In this document: piece by piece, positions 1 to 8,066 of the stretch
How the letters are laid out: the number at the start of each line of letters is the position of its first letter
How positions within the stretch are numbered: the first letter of the stretch is position 1
From: Candidatus Puniceispirillum sp.
GTDB taxonomy: Bacteria > Pseudomonadota > Alphaproteobacteria > Puniceispirillales > Puniceispirillaceae
Length of the DNA stretch: 25,214 nucleotides
Assembly: GCA_018668795.1 (NCBI GenBank)
Contig: JABJBD010000228.1
Coordinates: 1 to 25,214, forward strand
Direction of reading: 5' to 3'
Program-made: the position numbers and the translations under genes
Notes under the pieces: generated by a model
Told to the model about the DNA's origin: nothing
Seen by the model: the letters and a program-made list of their open reading frames with translations, nothing else
The model's database searches: none

Positions 1-45
1 ACTGGTGAGGTTGGGCATTTTGACGTGCTAAAGCAGGGATGGACG

Positions 46-954
46 ATGATACGTAATCTTATTTTCCGAATAACCAGGGTGATTGGCCTGATAGTAACTT
101 TTCTGACCTTGTCTTTAGCAAGCCTCTGCGTCTTAGCACCAACCATATCAGCTGAGGAATACGATCAAGTCATTGTACTTAGCAAGATGACGAGCGTTAA
201 AGAGGAGGGCAATAACCAAGCTGTCACTGATGCACTTCCAATTGCGCTATCGATGGCATTAACTGAAATTGGAATAACGCCAATAGACGCAAGGTTTGCT
301 GGTGCCACATTTTTAGAAGATGTCCAAACATCTCCAGAGATGATCGAGGCGCTACAACTTTACGATGCTGAGCGCACTGGGCGGCTACTAATTTTAGAAG
401 TGTCAGTCACACCCGATATGGCCAACCCAGAATTAATGACTCCAATTGTTTCCATGATCGATGTTAAATCAGGTCTTATCCCAGCTATTGTTTCGACACT
501 TCAGGTTTTAGTTCCGCTCGATCACGCTAGCATAAATGCAGTCGCTACAGCCCTTGCCCGTTCTGTTGCTATGCGAATGGATGAGAATGGATATATTGTA
601 AAACCAAGCAAAATCAAACCATGGGGAGGCACAGCGAGAAAAGTGCGCCTTGCGCTTGAAGGTTTTAACGGATGTGAACAGCAGGTTCTTTTGACAATCA
701 TGGAAGAAGAATTTCCCGGGTTTTTGGGAATAGAGTTAGAAAAAGCACCCAATCCTGACTATTCGATTTATAATTATCACACCACTGCAACTAAACAACG
801 ACTCAATAAGTGGGTACGGCTTATGATTGCCGAAAATCGCGCCAGCATGTCCGGCAGTACTTCTGATAAGGTACGGCTTTATGTGCAAAAGGAAGGTTTG
901 CGTCTTCAAAAAATTAAAAACACTGTGATTTTTAGGGCGGAATGTGGTGGTTGA
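46..954 (+). CDS. Secreted protein of unknown function, tandem paralogue 1
   Basis: This is a 302-aa protein with an N-terminal hydrophobic signal (about residues 8-35, likely cleaved near TISA-EE), so it is probably periplasmic. The ATG at 46 is preferred over an in-frame GTG at 25 because the signal then starts with MIRN and a purine-rich GGGATGG lies just upstream. The mature part begins with a beta-like stretch (QVIVLSK, 41-47) and ends with a small alpha/beta unit around residues 198-260. That unit contains EFPGF (222-226), YHT (244-246) and a WV pair (256-257). The next gene has the same landmarks at almost identical positions, so the two are paralogues. I do not recognise the family; the C-terminal unit is of the kind seen in CsgG/FlgT-like periplasmic proteins, which is only a resemblance. 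It is the first gene in the window of the plus-strand arm of the envelope cluster. Confidence 0.8.
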   Translation: MIRNLIFRITRVIGLIVTFLTLSLASLCVLAPTISAEEYDQVIVLSKMTSVKEEGNNQAVTDALPIALSMALTEIGITPIDARFAGATFLEDVQTSPEMIEALQLYDAERTGRLLILEVSVTPDMANPELMTPIVSMIDVKSGLIPAIVSTLQVLVPLDHASINAVATALARSVAMRMDENGYIVKPSKIKPWGGTARKVRLALEGFNGCEQQVLLTIMEEEFPGFLGIELEKAPNPDYSIYNYHTTATKQRLNKWVRLMIAENRASMSGSTSDKVRLYVQKEGLRLQKIKNTVIFRAECGG

Positions 955-1008
955 GTTTGGTGGTGTTAAATTACAGAAGTGGTTACATGAAAGAGGACAA
1001 AGATTAAA

Positions 1009-1917
1009 ATGATTTCTAAATCAAAAAAAATCAGAAACACCGTTTCTCTTTATCGACATATCTGCGGTACTTTTCTGTCCTTGTTTTTACTAACTGGATT
1101 AAGCTACACGGCTAATGCAGGTGAACAAATTTTCGTTTTCTCTCAGGAGAATATCAATCAAAATGTCAAAATACGAGCGTTGACAACTATCAAATCACGT
1201 CTCAGCCGTGCAGGCTTTCTAGTTAGAGATAATGTATCCCTTCTCAGCTCTATAGGCATTTTTGCAGACACTCCAAAGTCATTTGTCTTACGTCGAAGTG
1301 AAACATTGGCACAACTTGCCGGTAATTCTACCCTGATATTTGTTGATAGCACGATTACTGATGCTGGTCTTTCCCGTGAATTGCGTATGAGCGCCGAACT
1401 CTACAGCACCGCGAGCAATAGTTTTTTGACCAGCTGGTCAGTACCAAACACTACTTTGACTCTTCCAAACGATTGCAGTCAGCCATGTTCTAACAGTTTG
1501 CTAGCTGACGAGGCAGAAAGAATGGCTGATACGCTTGCAGCAAGCCTAGTTCAACTATTACAGAGACCAACGGGGGCAAGTGACCTTGTTGGCAATACCA
1601 TAGCAATCCTGGATGTTGAGATAATCGATTTTACCAATGCTGAAGTGATTCAACTAGTTGATCTTATGCGCAACGAATTTCCTGGTTTTGTTGACATCAC
1701 GCGCGTCCAATCGTCTGGGCCGCGATACCGCATGCTCTATCATACGTCTGCTGATCTTCAAAAACTCGCTACATGGGTCGATATATCACTTGAAGAAATT
1801 GGCCTGAAGGTCGATACCGATGTACAGCGCATTATCACCGAACAGCGCATCGATGTTCGTCGTATCGACCCAGCCACTCGGAAGGGCAGTACTGGCAACA
1901 CGCTCAAATATAACTAA
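1009..1917 (+). CDS. Secreted protein of unknown function, tandem paralogue 2
   Basis: This is a 302-aa protein, the same length as its upstream neighbour. It has a signal peptide (about 1-37, cleavage near ANA-GE), and its mature N terminus starts with QIFVFSQ, matching QVIVLSK in the paralogue. The C-terminal region repeats the same landmarks: EFPGF at 223-227, YHT at 244-246 and WV at 256-257. The overall colinearity indicates a gene duplication followed by strong divergence. Two cysteines (156 and 160) are unique to this copy and could form a disulfide or bind a ligand. The gene starts 54 nt after the first copy and is probably in the same transcript. The start codon ATG is preceded by AGAGGA at a somewhat long spacing. 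Function is unknown; being duplicated next to an ExbD-like gene suggests a paired periplasmic role, which is inference. Confidence 0.8.
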   Translation: MISKSKKIRNTVSLYRHICGTFLSLFLLTGLSYTANAGEQIFVFSQENINQNVKIRALTTIKSRLSRAGFLVRDNVSLLSSIGIFADTPKSFVLRRSETLAQLAGNSTLIFVDSTITDAGLSRELRMSAELYSTASNSFLTSWSVPNTTLTLPNDCSQPCSNSLLADEAERMADTLAASLVQLLQRPTGASDLVGNTIAILDVEIIDFTNAEVIQLVDLMRNEFPGFVDITRVQSSGPRYRMLYHTSADLQKLATWVDISLEEIGLKVDTDVQRIITEQRIDVRRIDPATRKGSTGNTLKYN

Positions 1918-2023
1918 ATGCCGAATGGCGAGTTTAATGGCAAATATCGACGCTCCATTGACTCCAAAATTAGTCCAAAAATTTTCATATATCTCTTGAA
2001 CACATAATTTCAGGAGAGTGAAT

Positions 2024-2425
2024 GTGATAGATGATGGCGCCAACCCACTTGCCGAGGTTGCTCTAGCCCTTGCAATGGCCTTTTTCAGCTTAATGGTTTT
2101 GACGTTGTTTGCCGTTGTGCATCAACCAGAAACGGCGATTGTAGATAGTATGGTTTTACAAAAGTCTGCTAACGAGATTTCATCGGAACCGCCAAAACTT
2201 GTTCTTCTTCATACTAACGGGCTGTTTGATGAGATGTTGCGTCCAATCCATGCTGATGACCTGCCGGTCGGAAAACCAATAACTCTGGGCGTACAGGCAG
2301 ATATAACCATGTCGGAGTTGATGCGCTTTAAGCAAGCCCACCCTTCACTAGACCTTAAGATTAGTGAATTGACGTCTGAATGGACAGACCTTCTTAACGC
2401 TAAATTAGGTGACTCAGATGAATAA
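2024..2425 (+). CDS. ExbD/TolR-like single-TM stator subunit (putative)
   Basis: This is a 133-aa protein with a short N-terminal tail, one transmembrane helix (about 8-31, starting NPLAEVALALAM), and a periplasmic domain. This is the architecture of ExbD/TolR, which work with ExbB/TolQ to turn proton flow into force on periplasmic partners. In the family the start of the helix carries a functionally essential Asp; here Glu11 occupies a comparable position. The periplasmic part ends with a beta-alpha-beta-like stretch (ITLGVQAD through LDLKIS, 86-114), resembling the end of the TolR/ExbD domain. I chose GTG at 2024 because GGAG at 2013-2016 gives a 7-nt spacing; GTG at 2018 would be too close. 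The ExbB-like partner is encoded on the opposite arm (8734-9318). The assignment rests on architecture and motif feel, not a database match. Confidence 0.6.
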   Translation: MIDDGANPLAEVALALAMAFFSLMVLTLFAVVHQPETAIVDSMVLQKSANEISSEPPKLVLLHTNGLFDEMLRPIHADDLPVGKPITLGVQADITMSELMRFKQAHPSLDLKISELTSEWTDLLNAKLGDSDE

Positions 2426-3305
2426 GAACTTGTTTTGGGACGAACAAGAAGTTCTACAAAATAGGAATAGGGCATCCACAATTCTTGTTCATTATTTCCT
2501 TCTGTTTGTTGGGGTTGCTATTGGCTTGACGGCCATGACATCCACTAGTCTTGCTGCCAAGCCAAAAAATGTGGTGAAAAGCATTATTATTGAAGAGGCT
2601 GACAAGTCGGCACATGTATCCGCCAGCCTAGCTTTAGCGGTTGCCCATGTTGAGTCGCGTTTTCAGTCAGACGCTCTTAGTCCAAAAGGTGCCATAGGTG
2701 TGATGCAAATTATGCCGCGAACAGGACGCACTGTATTTGGCCTCACGTCTCAGCAGCTATATGACCCCAAAGTCAACATACGCGCTGGCGTAAAGTTCCT
2801 TGACCAGTTAATCAAACAATATGATGGCCGGATTGATCTCGCTTTATCGCACTATAATGGAGGATCAGCAGTATCAAAAAATGGCAAACGACAGATCATA
2901 CCCTATACAAAAAATTATGTGCTAAAGGTGTTGGATGCGGCCAAAACATATGCAGATAAGGACATATCCTTTCAAAGGCAGGAAATAAGACACTTAAACG
3001 ATAGACCAGCCTATATTCCCCCCACTACCCCTCGGAACATAGCAATACAGAACGCTGATCTGAACAAAAATATTAATGGTATTGATTTCTGGCTACGAAC
3101 CGCCGAGACAGCACGCTCCAGTCAAGCTTTACCATATTTTGCATTGTCGCCAAGTAGGCGGCTTATAAACCAGATGGAGAATAACCGTAAGAATTTTCGA
3201 AACCGGTTGAGCCCAAAAGGATTAACGCGTTACGATGATGATGCCGAAAAGATTTGTGTGTTTCGTAAAGATGCCCAGGCGCGGGTTAAGTGGGAGTGTA
3301 TTTGA
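2418..3305 (+). CDS. Lytic transglycosylase (SLT domain, GH23-type)
   Basis: This is a 295-aa exported muramidase-like enzyme expected to cleave the MurNAc-GlcNAc bond of peptidoglycan. After a hydrophobic N-terminal segment (about 22-48, cleavage near SLAA) comes a soluble lytic transglycosylase domain. Catalytic Glu79 lies in AHVESRF, followed by GAIGVMQIMP (91-100), a VNIRAG-type helix (119-124), LSHYNGG (143-149) and YTKNYV (163-168), all in family order. The C-terminal 100 residues are not part of the catalytic fold and I do not recognise them. The ATG at 2418 has AGGTGA in front of it and overlaps the end of the ExbD-like gene, implying translational coupling. Such enzymes often accompany large envelope-spanning machines, where they make a local gap in the wall. 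That fits this cluster. Confidence 0.9.
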   Translation: MNKNLFWDEQEVLQNRNRASTILVHYFLLFVGVAIGLTAMTSTSLAAKPKNVVKSIIIEEADKSAHVSASLALAVAHVESRFQSDALSPKGAIGVMQIMPRTGRTVFGLTSQQLYDPKVNIRAGVKFLDQLIKQYDGRIDLALSHYNGGSAVSKNGKRQIIPYTKNYVLKVLDAAKTYADKDISFQRQEIRHLNDRPAYIPPTTPRNIAIQNADLNKNINGIDFWLRTAETARSSQALPYFALSPSRRLINQMENNRKNFRNRLSPKGLTRYDDDAEKICVFRKDAQARVKWECI

Positions 3306-5035
3306 TGTTTGATCCAGTGGTAATTCTGAGATCATGGCCAGAGTTCACTATGGAACCGCCCTCCGAGTACCTTATTAATTGTTTTCGGTGCATTGGTGAC
3401 GCGGTGACCGCGGCGGGTCTACCGATCCATGACAGATCAACTGTGATCAACCTGACAACATCTATCGCAAGCCGGTCTTATGGGCCTGAACTCTACCGAT
3501 CTGTACATCTGCTTGCCGCCTTAGCCATAACCGACACTTCAATTGACCAGCTGCTCTTGCCAGAAAGCCCGATAACGGGATCTAAAGTGATTGCACTATT
3601 ACAAAACGGTAAACAAGCTGACGGATTGATCATTGAGACGCATCTGCTGTGTTTTGGCATGCACTGCAACAGTAGCGAACAGATGAAAATCAGTGCGCGC
3701 CAGCTACCTGCTGCAGTTGCATTAATCGAATTTCTAATTGAGTCTCTTGGCTTTGAAGCAATCTATCAAGCATATGAGAAATTGACCCAAAATTCGGATA
3801 GCGCAACAATTAGTGCCGTCACCAAAAAATTATCTGCAGCTCTATATCAGTTTTTAGGCGAGCATCTGCCAAGCGCTAGTAACCGGCAAATGGTGCAATT
3901 ACTGTCAAATTATATACTCAACACGCAAAAAGGTATCACCTCAATTAATCCTGAGGACATAACAGATGAGCTTATTTATGATTTCTGGTGTACGTATGCC
4001 CATGATGACAGCGTATCCTTCCGCCTCTTTGCCACCGCCGCACAGGCTTGGGTGACTTACAGAAACGCTTTGAACTTAGCCTCCACGGATGCATTTTCAC
4101 TGCATGTTTCAATAGATCAATTGCAGGAAGATGACCAAATCGATCGAGTCCATCATCTTCAATCACAAAGTCACTTTGACGATGAAGATTATCCCAAACC
4201 TGGTGCGTCGAGTCTTGCCGAAATTGTTCACGACATCAATGCACCTTCACAATGGCTTCATGACTTGGTTTCTCCGCCTTGTGACAACATCAAGCTTTTT
4301 ACCAAAGTTGAACAAGAATACATCGCCTTCCCTCTAATCGCAGGTTCGGTGGCATCGGCTTTGCTTTTGACATGCTTGCGGGTTGCCGTGTTCAGCCCCT
4401 TACAGAACAAGATTGTACAGACGAAACGGAGCAAGAGTAATAAGGATAGTACTAGAGAAGGAAACGACACTACCCTTTTTGAAAAGGTCAAAGACGACGC
4501 ATATTCAGAAATTATTCAGCAATGGAAAGAGATAGACGCTGTTGCCTGCGGGTTGCGTGATACCGCTTATTACAGATTATGGGAGGCCAAAGATCCCCAA
4601 TTTTTCACTTACTTTGTAGATGCAGGAACTGAAGATGAACGGCGCATACTAAGTGAGATTAGCCTAGAGCAATCTGAAAAGATGGCTGATTTACCAATGA
4701 TAGGAAACTACGCTGAGACGATAGCCAATGCGGTTTTTACAACATTGGAGACAATGCCGGCATCACACCTACTATGTGCCAAAAATGCCGAAATGAAGGA
4801 AACAGCCCATCGATACCGACGTAAAGGACTGGTGCCAAACCAGTCGATTGATAACGCAGACTACAAAGACTGGCTTAATGCATTATTGATTGGTGGTGAG
4901 CGTTTGGGCAAAATACACAATTTTTTGCAAGACCTTTCAAGCGGGGCTGATAGCAGAATGGCGCAGTTGGAAATCCACTTCAAACAAGACAAACAGAATT
5001 TTAGGAACCAGATGAAGTCCCTATATGAGGTATGA
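3305..5035 (+). CDS. Hypothetical 576-aa protein, possibly membrane-associated
   Basis: No known domain is recognised. The protein has no signal peptide. It is largely helical in composition, with a long hydrophobic segment at about 339-365 followed by a strongly basic stretch (KRSKSNK, 374-380). The segment could be a transmembrane helix with the C-terminal third in the cytoplasm, or a buried or amphipathic helix of a cytoplasmic protein. An acidic, His-rich linker lies at about 273-297. The start ATG at 3305 overlaps the stop of the transglycosylase gene (TGATG) and has GGAG eight bases upstream, so it is translationally coupled. The next gene starts three bases after its stop. Its position between the transglycosylase and the Lon-like protein suggests it is a structural or cytoplasmic partner of the same system. 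Function is unknown. Confidence 0.75.
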   Translation: MFDPVVILRSWPEFTMEPPSEYLINCFRCIGDAVTAAGLPIHDRSTVINLTTSIASRSYGPELYRSVHLLAALAITDTSIDQLLLPESPITGSKVIALLQNGKQADGLIIETHLLCFGMHCNSSEQMKISARQLPAAVALIEFLIESLGFEAIYQAYEKLTQNSDSATISAVTKKLSAALYQFLGEHLPSASNRQMVQLLSNYILNTQKGITSINPEDITDELIYDFWCTYAHDDSVSFRLFATAAQAWVTYRNALNLASTDAFSLHVSIDQLQEDDQIDRVHHLQSQSHFDDEDYPKPGASSLAEIVHDINAPSQWLHDLVSPPCDNIKLFTKVEQEYIAFPLIAGSVASALLLTCLRVAVFSPLQNKIVQTKRSKSNKDSTREGNDTTLFEKVKDDAYSEIIQQWKEIDAVACGLRDTAYYRLWEAKDPQFFTYFVDAGTEDERRILSEISLEQSEKMADLPMIGNYAETIANAVFTTLETMPASHLLCAKNAEMKETAHRYRRKGLVPNQSIDNADYKDWLNALLIGGERLGKIHNFLQDLSSGADSRMAQLEIHFKQDKQNFRNQMKSLYEV

Positions 5036-5038
5036 TCA

Positions 5039-5608
5039 ATGACATATGGCAATGAGACGAACCCTGACCAAGAGAAAATCGAAGCTGCTTTCGAGATGCT
5101 TGTTTCAGCACAAAATGCAGTTAGCCATGTAATTACACACAATAGGATGCGTGATCATATTTCTATGCGTGACTTGCTTCGTATCGCTAAAGGGCCAAAG
5201 AATGATGCGGATCATACGTTATTATTGCGCGTCAATGATGACTTCATGGCGAGACGCCAATTAAGGGCCATTTTACAAAGCCAATCTCTTGCCTCACAGC
5301 CGCAACAAGCTGCTGCTGCCAGCACTCGTGAAGATGTAATACAATGGCGTTCCGGGTCGGCATTTGACCTAAATTTGATTGCCTCTTCAAAAAATGACGG
5401 GTTGTTCTATCTGCAACTGAGACTAAAAGACAATGAAGATATGGCGCGCATTTCCAAAGCCGAAGTCCTGTTTGCCGAAAGCTCTGGAAAGTTTTTTTCG
5501 CTTCCTCTTCCAAAAATCATGGATAGCATAACGCAACTCATGATAAAGGATGGCCACCCAATGTTAGACGCATTTCATGATCCGGAGGCGGAGTTTTTCA
5601 TACGGTGA
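5039..5608 (+). CDS. Hypothetical cytoplasmic 189-aa protein
   Basis: This is a small protein without signal peptide or membrane segment, so probably cytoplasmic. The first 80 residues are helical and basic (RMRDHISMRD, FMARRQLR). A Gln/Ala-rich linker (about 80-95) connects to a beta-rich C-terminal domain with DLNLI, FYLQLRL, FSLPLP (157-162) and a final DPEAEFFIR (181-189). I do not recognise the family. GAGGT lies upstream of the ATG, only three bases separate it from the preceding gene, and its stop overlaps the GTG of the next gene (GTGA), so it sits in a tightly coupled operon. That makes it a likely direct partner of the membrane-anchored Lon-like protein downstream, which is inference from context. 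Confidence 0.75.
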   Translation: MTYGNETNPDQEKIEAAFEMLVSAQNAVSHVITHNRMRDHISMRDLLRIAKGPKNDADHTLLLRVNDDFMARRQLRAILQSQSLASQPQQAAAASTREDVIQWRSGSAFDLNLIASSKNDGLFYLQLRLKDNEDMARISKAEVLFAESSGKFFSLPLPKIMDSITQLMIKDGHPMLDAFHDPEAEFFIR

Positions 5609-6924
5609 ACTTGCACAAGCTTATTATTCCTACGACTCGGCACGCTGTTCAGCTTCTTTCAATCACGATCGAAGATCCGAAAATAAAATCTGTGGTCTGT
5701 TTGAATGACAGTTTTCAAGCGTTACCAATCAGTGCTGAATATGACCAATTTGTCCGCCGACCTACTGGAATTATTGAAAAATTACTAGGCCCTGCCGCCT
5801 ATAGAGTTGATGTTAGCGCTCCAATCACCCAAGGCGATAGCTGGCAACTTGGTCTATGTCTTGCACATATTTTTCACCATCATGAAATGTTTACTGGCAT
5901 TAATGGCGGAGATGGTGATCTGGTCATATGGGCAACGGGCGCAGTAGATTCCAAATTCAGAATTAATCCAGTTGATCATATCGCAACCAAAATTGCGGCA
6001 TCACGGCATCTTCTTGAAAAAGAGATTTTAGCTGGAAAAAAACTTGTTTTAATTGTTGCCCATGAAAACCTATCTACCCTGCGTGAACATATTCCAGAGG
6101 ATTGGAATGCGTATGGTGTATCTTCTATTGCTGATGCCTGCGCCACAATTGGTATCGGCATGCCAACGGATTTCTTATCAAAAGCCTCCCCGACAGCATC
6201 CCCAACAGGAGCTTTAAAATCAAAGCGCCGAGGCCAGACCGCCATTTATCTTATGGGTGTGCTGGCGGCCGCCATGCTTTTATTAGGTTTGAACACACCC
6301 TTTCAATCGCTGCGTGATAGCTATCGATATGAGGCAGAGGGAGAGTTGCGCGCCCTGCGTATGGAAATGCGAAAAGTTAGTCGACAAAAAAATTGGGTTG
6401 CGACTAATGCTTATTATTTTTTTGAGGTTTTCTATCTACTAAAAAAATCAAGGCACCTAGAACAGTCTCTAAATATCACTTTGCAGGCTTTGGAAGACGT
6501 GACAAATGATCCGCAATGCAACTCTACAGACACCAGGACTGTCATCAATGGTAGCATGCCGTCTCTCCCAGATCAGGGTTGCACTGTTAAATTTGAAGTA
6601 ACAAGCAATGCAGAAACTAATGTACGAATATGGCTTGCGCTGATCAGCCACAAAGAACCAACTGAACCGCTAATCTTGATGAAACATGGCGCTGACTTAA
6701 AACCTGGCCAGCGATTTGTTACACCACCGATAACCGTCCATAATGATACCACTCGGCTAGTTACTGCGATTTCTGATCGATCTGACAAAGCGTGGCTCAA
6801 ATGGCTAGAAAATTTACTTGAGGCCTCCTCAGCTGAACGAAAGGAGTTAGAAATTGATCGGCTAACATCAACCGGAGTTGGTGTTTTGCAAACAAGTTGG
6901 CAACCTTATTTCGAATTAGATTGA
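5605..6924 (+). CDS. Inner-membrane protein with N-terminal Lon-like (S16-type) domain
   Basis: This is a 439-aa protein. Residues about 65-185 follow the Lon protease proteolytic-domain pattern: GDSWQLGLCLAHIF (77-90) where Lon has its GPSAG serine motif, WATGAVDSKFRINPVDHIATKIAA (109-132, read as separate strand and helix) where Lon has TGE...GGLKEKLLAA, then LVLIVAHEN (147-155) for Lon's VLIPFEN. Both Ser79 and Lys129 fall where the catalytic dyad is expected. There is no AAA+ domain. A basic patch KSKRR (205-209) precedes one TM helix (about 213-229), which places the Lon-like part in the cytoplasm. The remaining 200 residues would be periplasmic: a helical stretch, two cysteines (305, 326) and a beta-rich end faintly like DUF4384. 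GTG start overlaps the upstream stop. Whether it is an active peptidase or only a folded scaffold cannot be told. Confidence 0.7.
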   Translation: MNLHKLIIPTTRHAVQLLSITIEDPKIKSVVCLNDSFQALPISAEYDQFVRRPTGIIEKLLGPAAYRVDVSAPITQGDSWQLGLCLAHIFHHHEMFTGINGGDGDLVIWATGAVDSKFRINPVDHIATKIAASRHLLEKEILAGKKLVLIVAHENLSTLREHIPEDWNAYGVSSIADACATIGIGMPTDFLSKASPTASPTGALKSKRRGQTAIYLMGVLAAAMLLLGLNTPFQSLRDSYRYEAEGELRALRMEMRKVSRQKNWVATNAYYFFEVFYLLKKSRHLEQSLNITLQALEDVTNDPQCNSTDTRTVINGSMPSLPDQGCTVKFEVTSNAETNVRIWLALISHKEPTEPLILMKHGADLKPGQRFVTPPITVHNDTTRLVTAISDRSDKAWLKWLENLLEASSAERKELEIDRLTSTGVGVLQTSWQPYFELD

Positions 6925-6931
6925 TAGTCAT

Positions 6932-8065
6932 CTAGCTACATTGGCCATTATAAAGCCTAATCCGACCATGTAGGGGGTTACCATTATGTGTAACCTGATC
7001 AAGAAATAAACCATCATGAGCTAGAAGATATTCTGCTTTGATTTGTCCGCTAATATTCTGCTGATCCATATTACCTTCATTCTGGATCATATTGCGTAAT
7101 CCAGCCAAAAGGCTGATGTCGGTGTTCTTTCTAAATATCCTAATTAAATTCCCGCCTTTAACGTTATTACGCAAGCCAGCCACCAAACTTACCTCGTGGG
7201 CCGTAATCGGTTGTTCAAATGAGCGTAACAAGGGCGAATGTATTTCTCTGTTAAACCGGCGGTTTGCCTGACCTGAGGCGAGTGCAACCTGTCCTGTCTG
7301 ATCAATATGCCCTACAATCATTCCAAGACATTGTGTCAGTGTATGATAGATCTGACTGTGAGAGGATTGATTTGTCGGCCAGAGAAACTCCAACGAAGGT
7401 GTTTCCTCCCCCATATCAATTTGCCGGCGTGCAATAGTAATATCCTCAGTAGAGGGGTTAACTTGTATCGTCGATGGTTTCTGCACCACCTTTGATTTAT
7501 TCATTAATGGCGCTTCAGGGGGGCGAGTAGCTGGTATTTTGGTTTTGCGCAGCGGCTGAATATTCAAAGTTTCTCTTTTGATTGGTGCAGTGTTCTTTGT
7601 GGGGGTTATCACGGGGGAAGATATTAGGGTCGCTGATGGCATTGCCGGGCTAGCCAATACAGTGATTATCGGTTTGGCCTTTTGCTTTTCTGGTAATAAT
7701 GCCCTTTTGAAAAATGTGGAATCAGCCTGGTCTTTCTCCTTCATGTTTTCACTATCAGGCTTCTGTGCGATAGGTTCGGTTTGTGCGGCGATAGGCAGGT
7801 TCGGTGGAACCACTTCCTCCCAGAGGGTCTGTGGTGGTTTTGGTAAGGATGTAAGCTGTAAAATTGGCTGTTTTGTTGGGTTGTCTTGCGCATCAGCTAT
7901 GTTCTGATTCTGTTTAATGGTAGGCGTTTTAAGCGTTTTATTATTTGGTTCTGCATTCATTTGATCTGATGGATTTAGGGTATGGTCTGACAGTGCCAAA
8001 GATGTGACAACTGCCAGACTCAGGAGGAACCCTAGATTAATCCAAATAGATAAACGATACCCCAT
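6932..8065 (-). CDS. TonB-like architecture: anchored, Pro-rich periplasmic protein
   Basis: This is a 377-aa protein with an N-terminal signal anchor (about 8-27), a long Pro/Lys/Thr-rich extended region (about 31-215) and a globular C-terminal domain (about 222-377). This is how TonB and TolA are built: anchor, periplasm-spanning arm, contact domain. The C-terminal domain is not a recognisable TonB fold. It contains a near-repeat, SLVAGLRN (293-300) and SLLAGLRN (318-325), 25 residues apart, and two cysteines (246 and 376) that could pair. It is the last gene of the minus-strand arm, starting one base after the upstream stop (TGATATG). Its 3' end faces the Lon-like gene with a 7-nt gap. I infer that it may carry force or reach to the outer membrane for the ExbB-like protein encoded two genes upstream. 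Confidence 0.7.
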   Translation of the reverse strand: MGYRLSIWINLGFLLSLAVVTSLALSDHTLNPSDQMNAEPNNKTLKTPTIKQNQNIADAQDNPTKQPILQLTSLPKPPQTLWEEVVPPNLPIAAQTEPIAQKPDSENMKEKDQADSTFFKRALLPEKQKAKPIITVLASPAMPSATLISSPVITPTKNTAPIKRETLNIQPLRKTKIPATRPPEAPLMNKSKVVQKPSTIQVNPSTEDITIARRQIDMGEETPSLEFLWPTNQSSHSQIYHTLTQCLGMIVGHIDQTGQVALASGQANRRFNREIHSPLLRSFEQPITAHEVSLVAGLRNNVKGGNLIRIFRKNTDISLLAGLRNMIQNEGNMDQQNISGQIKAEYLLAHDGLFLDQVTHNGNPLHGRIRLYNGQCS

Positions 8066-8066
8066 A

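Noticed and set aside
7578..7907. A 109-codon plus-strand frame inside the TonB-like gene
   Set aside because: It is antisense to a gene with a signal anchor, Pro-rich arm and operon spacing; its hydrophobic translation is a by-product of reading Pro/Lys-rich codons in reverse.
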